Assembly: GCA_029242705.1 (NCBI GenBank) | Contig: JAQWTK010000004.1 | Location: 1-35,563 of the forward strand | Direction of reading: 5' to 3' | Source: Gammaproteobacteria bacterium | GTDB taxonomy: Bacteria; Pseudomonadota; Gammaproteobacteria; Pseudomonadales; Pseudohongiellaceae | DNA length: 35,563 bases | Part shown: positions 35,495 through 35,563 of the stretch, one piece after another | Position numbering within the stretch: position 1 is the first letter of the stretch | Layout of the letters: every line of letters starts with the position of its first letter | Translations under genes and position numbers: made by a program | The notes under the pieces: model-generated | Seen by the model: the letters and a program-made list of their open reading frames with translations, nothing else | Told to the model about the DNA's origin: nothing | Databases searched by the model: none

Positions 35495-35563
35495 TGGAGT
35501 GCAATTCGGGATCAATTGATCTCTTTAAGTCAGGTGAAATAACAGCAGGTGTTGATGAGGTTG
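35494..35563 (+). CDS. rnhB: Ribonuclease HII, N-terminal fragment (cut by window edge)
   Basis: The frame opens with ATG on the last base of the lpxB stop (TAATG) and reads 23 codons to the window edge. It reaches ITAGVDEV, the start of the RNase HII active-site motif AGVDEVGRG, in which Asp and Glu bind metal. The enzyme removes RNA from RNA-DNA hybrids. lpxB-rnhB adjacency is conserved in gammaproteobacteria and usually continues to dnaE. Confidence 0.88.
   Translation, partial: MECNSGSIDLFKSGEITAGVDEV

Overview
This window carries conserved chromosomal housekeeping genes from a moderately AT-rich gammaproteobacterium. Gene order resembles Pseudomonas/Cellvibrio-type genomes: mucD-lepA-lepB-rnc-era-recO, cysM-rlmD-mazG, adk-tsaB, and rpsB-tsf-pyrH-frr-uppS-cdsA-dxr-rseP-bamA-skp-lpxD-fabZ-lpxA-lpxB-rnhB. 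The long (about 350 aa) form of DapD and the uppS-cdsA-dxr order also point there rather than to Escherichia. Short gaps, many overlapping genes and missing neighbours (relA, pdxJ) suggest a streamlined, perhaps marine, genome. I cannot name the genus from the sequence alone.

Layout: (1) 1-10740, plus strand: the tail of an unidentified gene (possibly an RseA/MucA-type anti-sigma factor by position), periplasmic protease mucD, translation factor lepA, signal peptidase lepB, rnc, era, recO, cysM, rlmD, a mazG split into two reading frames at an A9 tract, and adk. (2) 10741-12372: an AT-rich gap of about 800 bp with potential RNA structure, then a lysine/alanine-rich histone H1-like gene built from tandem DNA repeats and closed by a strong intrinsic terminator. 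(3) 12373-14642, plus strand: tsaB, uppP, rsmJ. (4) 14639-20702, minus strand: the compact set map-glnD-arsC/Spx-like-dapD-dapE (listed in transcription order), meeting rsmJ tail to tail with overlapping stop codons. (5) 20703-21028: divergent regulatory region with an extended -10 promoter and a structured leader typical of S2 autoregulation. (6) 21029-35563, plus strand: rpsB, terminator/attenuator, tsf, pyrH, frr, then envelope biogenesis (uppS, cdsA, dxr, rseP, bamA, skp, lpxD, fabZ, lpxA, lpxB) and the start of rnhB.

The genes combine translation (S2, EF-Ts, RRF, LepA, Era, RNase III, RlmD, RsmJ, TsaB, Map), envelope assembly (undecaprenyl phosphate, phospholipid, lipid A, outer-membrane protein insertion, envelope proteolysis) and nitrogen/lysine/cysteine metabolism (GlnD, DapD, DapE, CysM). 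No phage, transposon, CRISPR array, rRNA or tRNA was seen.

I found no convincing new multi-gene system. The most noteworthy points are the mazG split exactly at a slippery A9 tract, the repeat-built histone-like gene behind a structured or decayed 800-bp gap, a long acidic-then-lysine-rich tail on ribosomal protein S2, a strongly acidic Skp, and an enlarged BamA.
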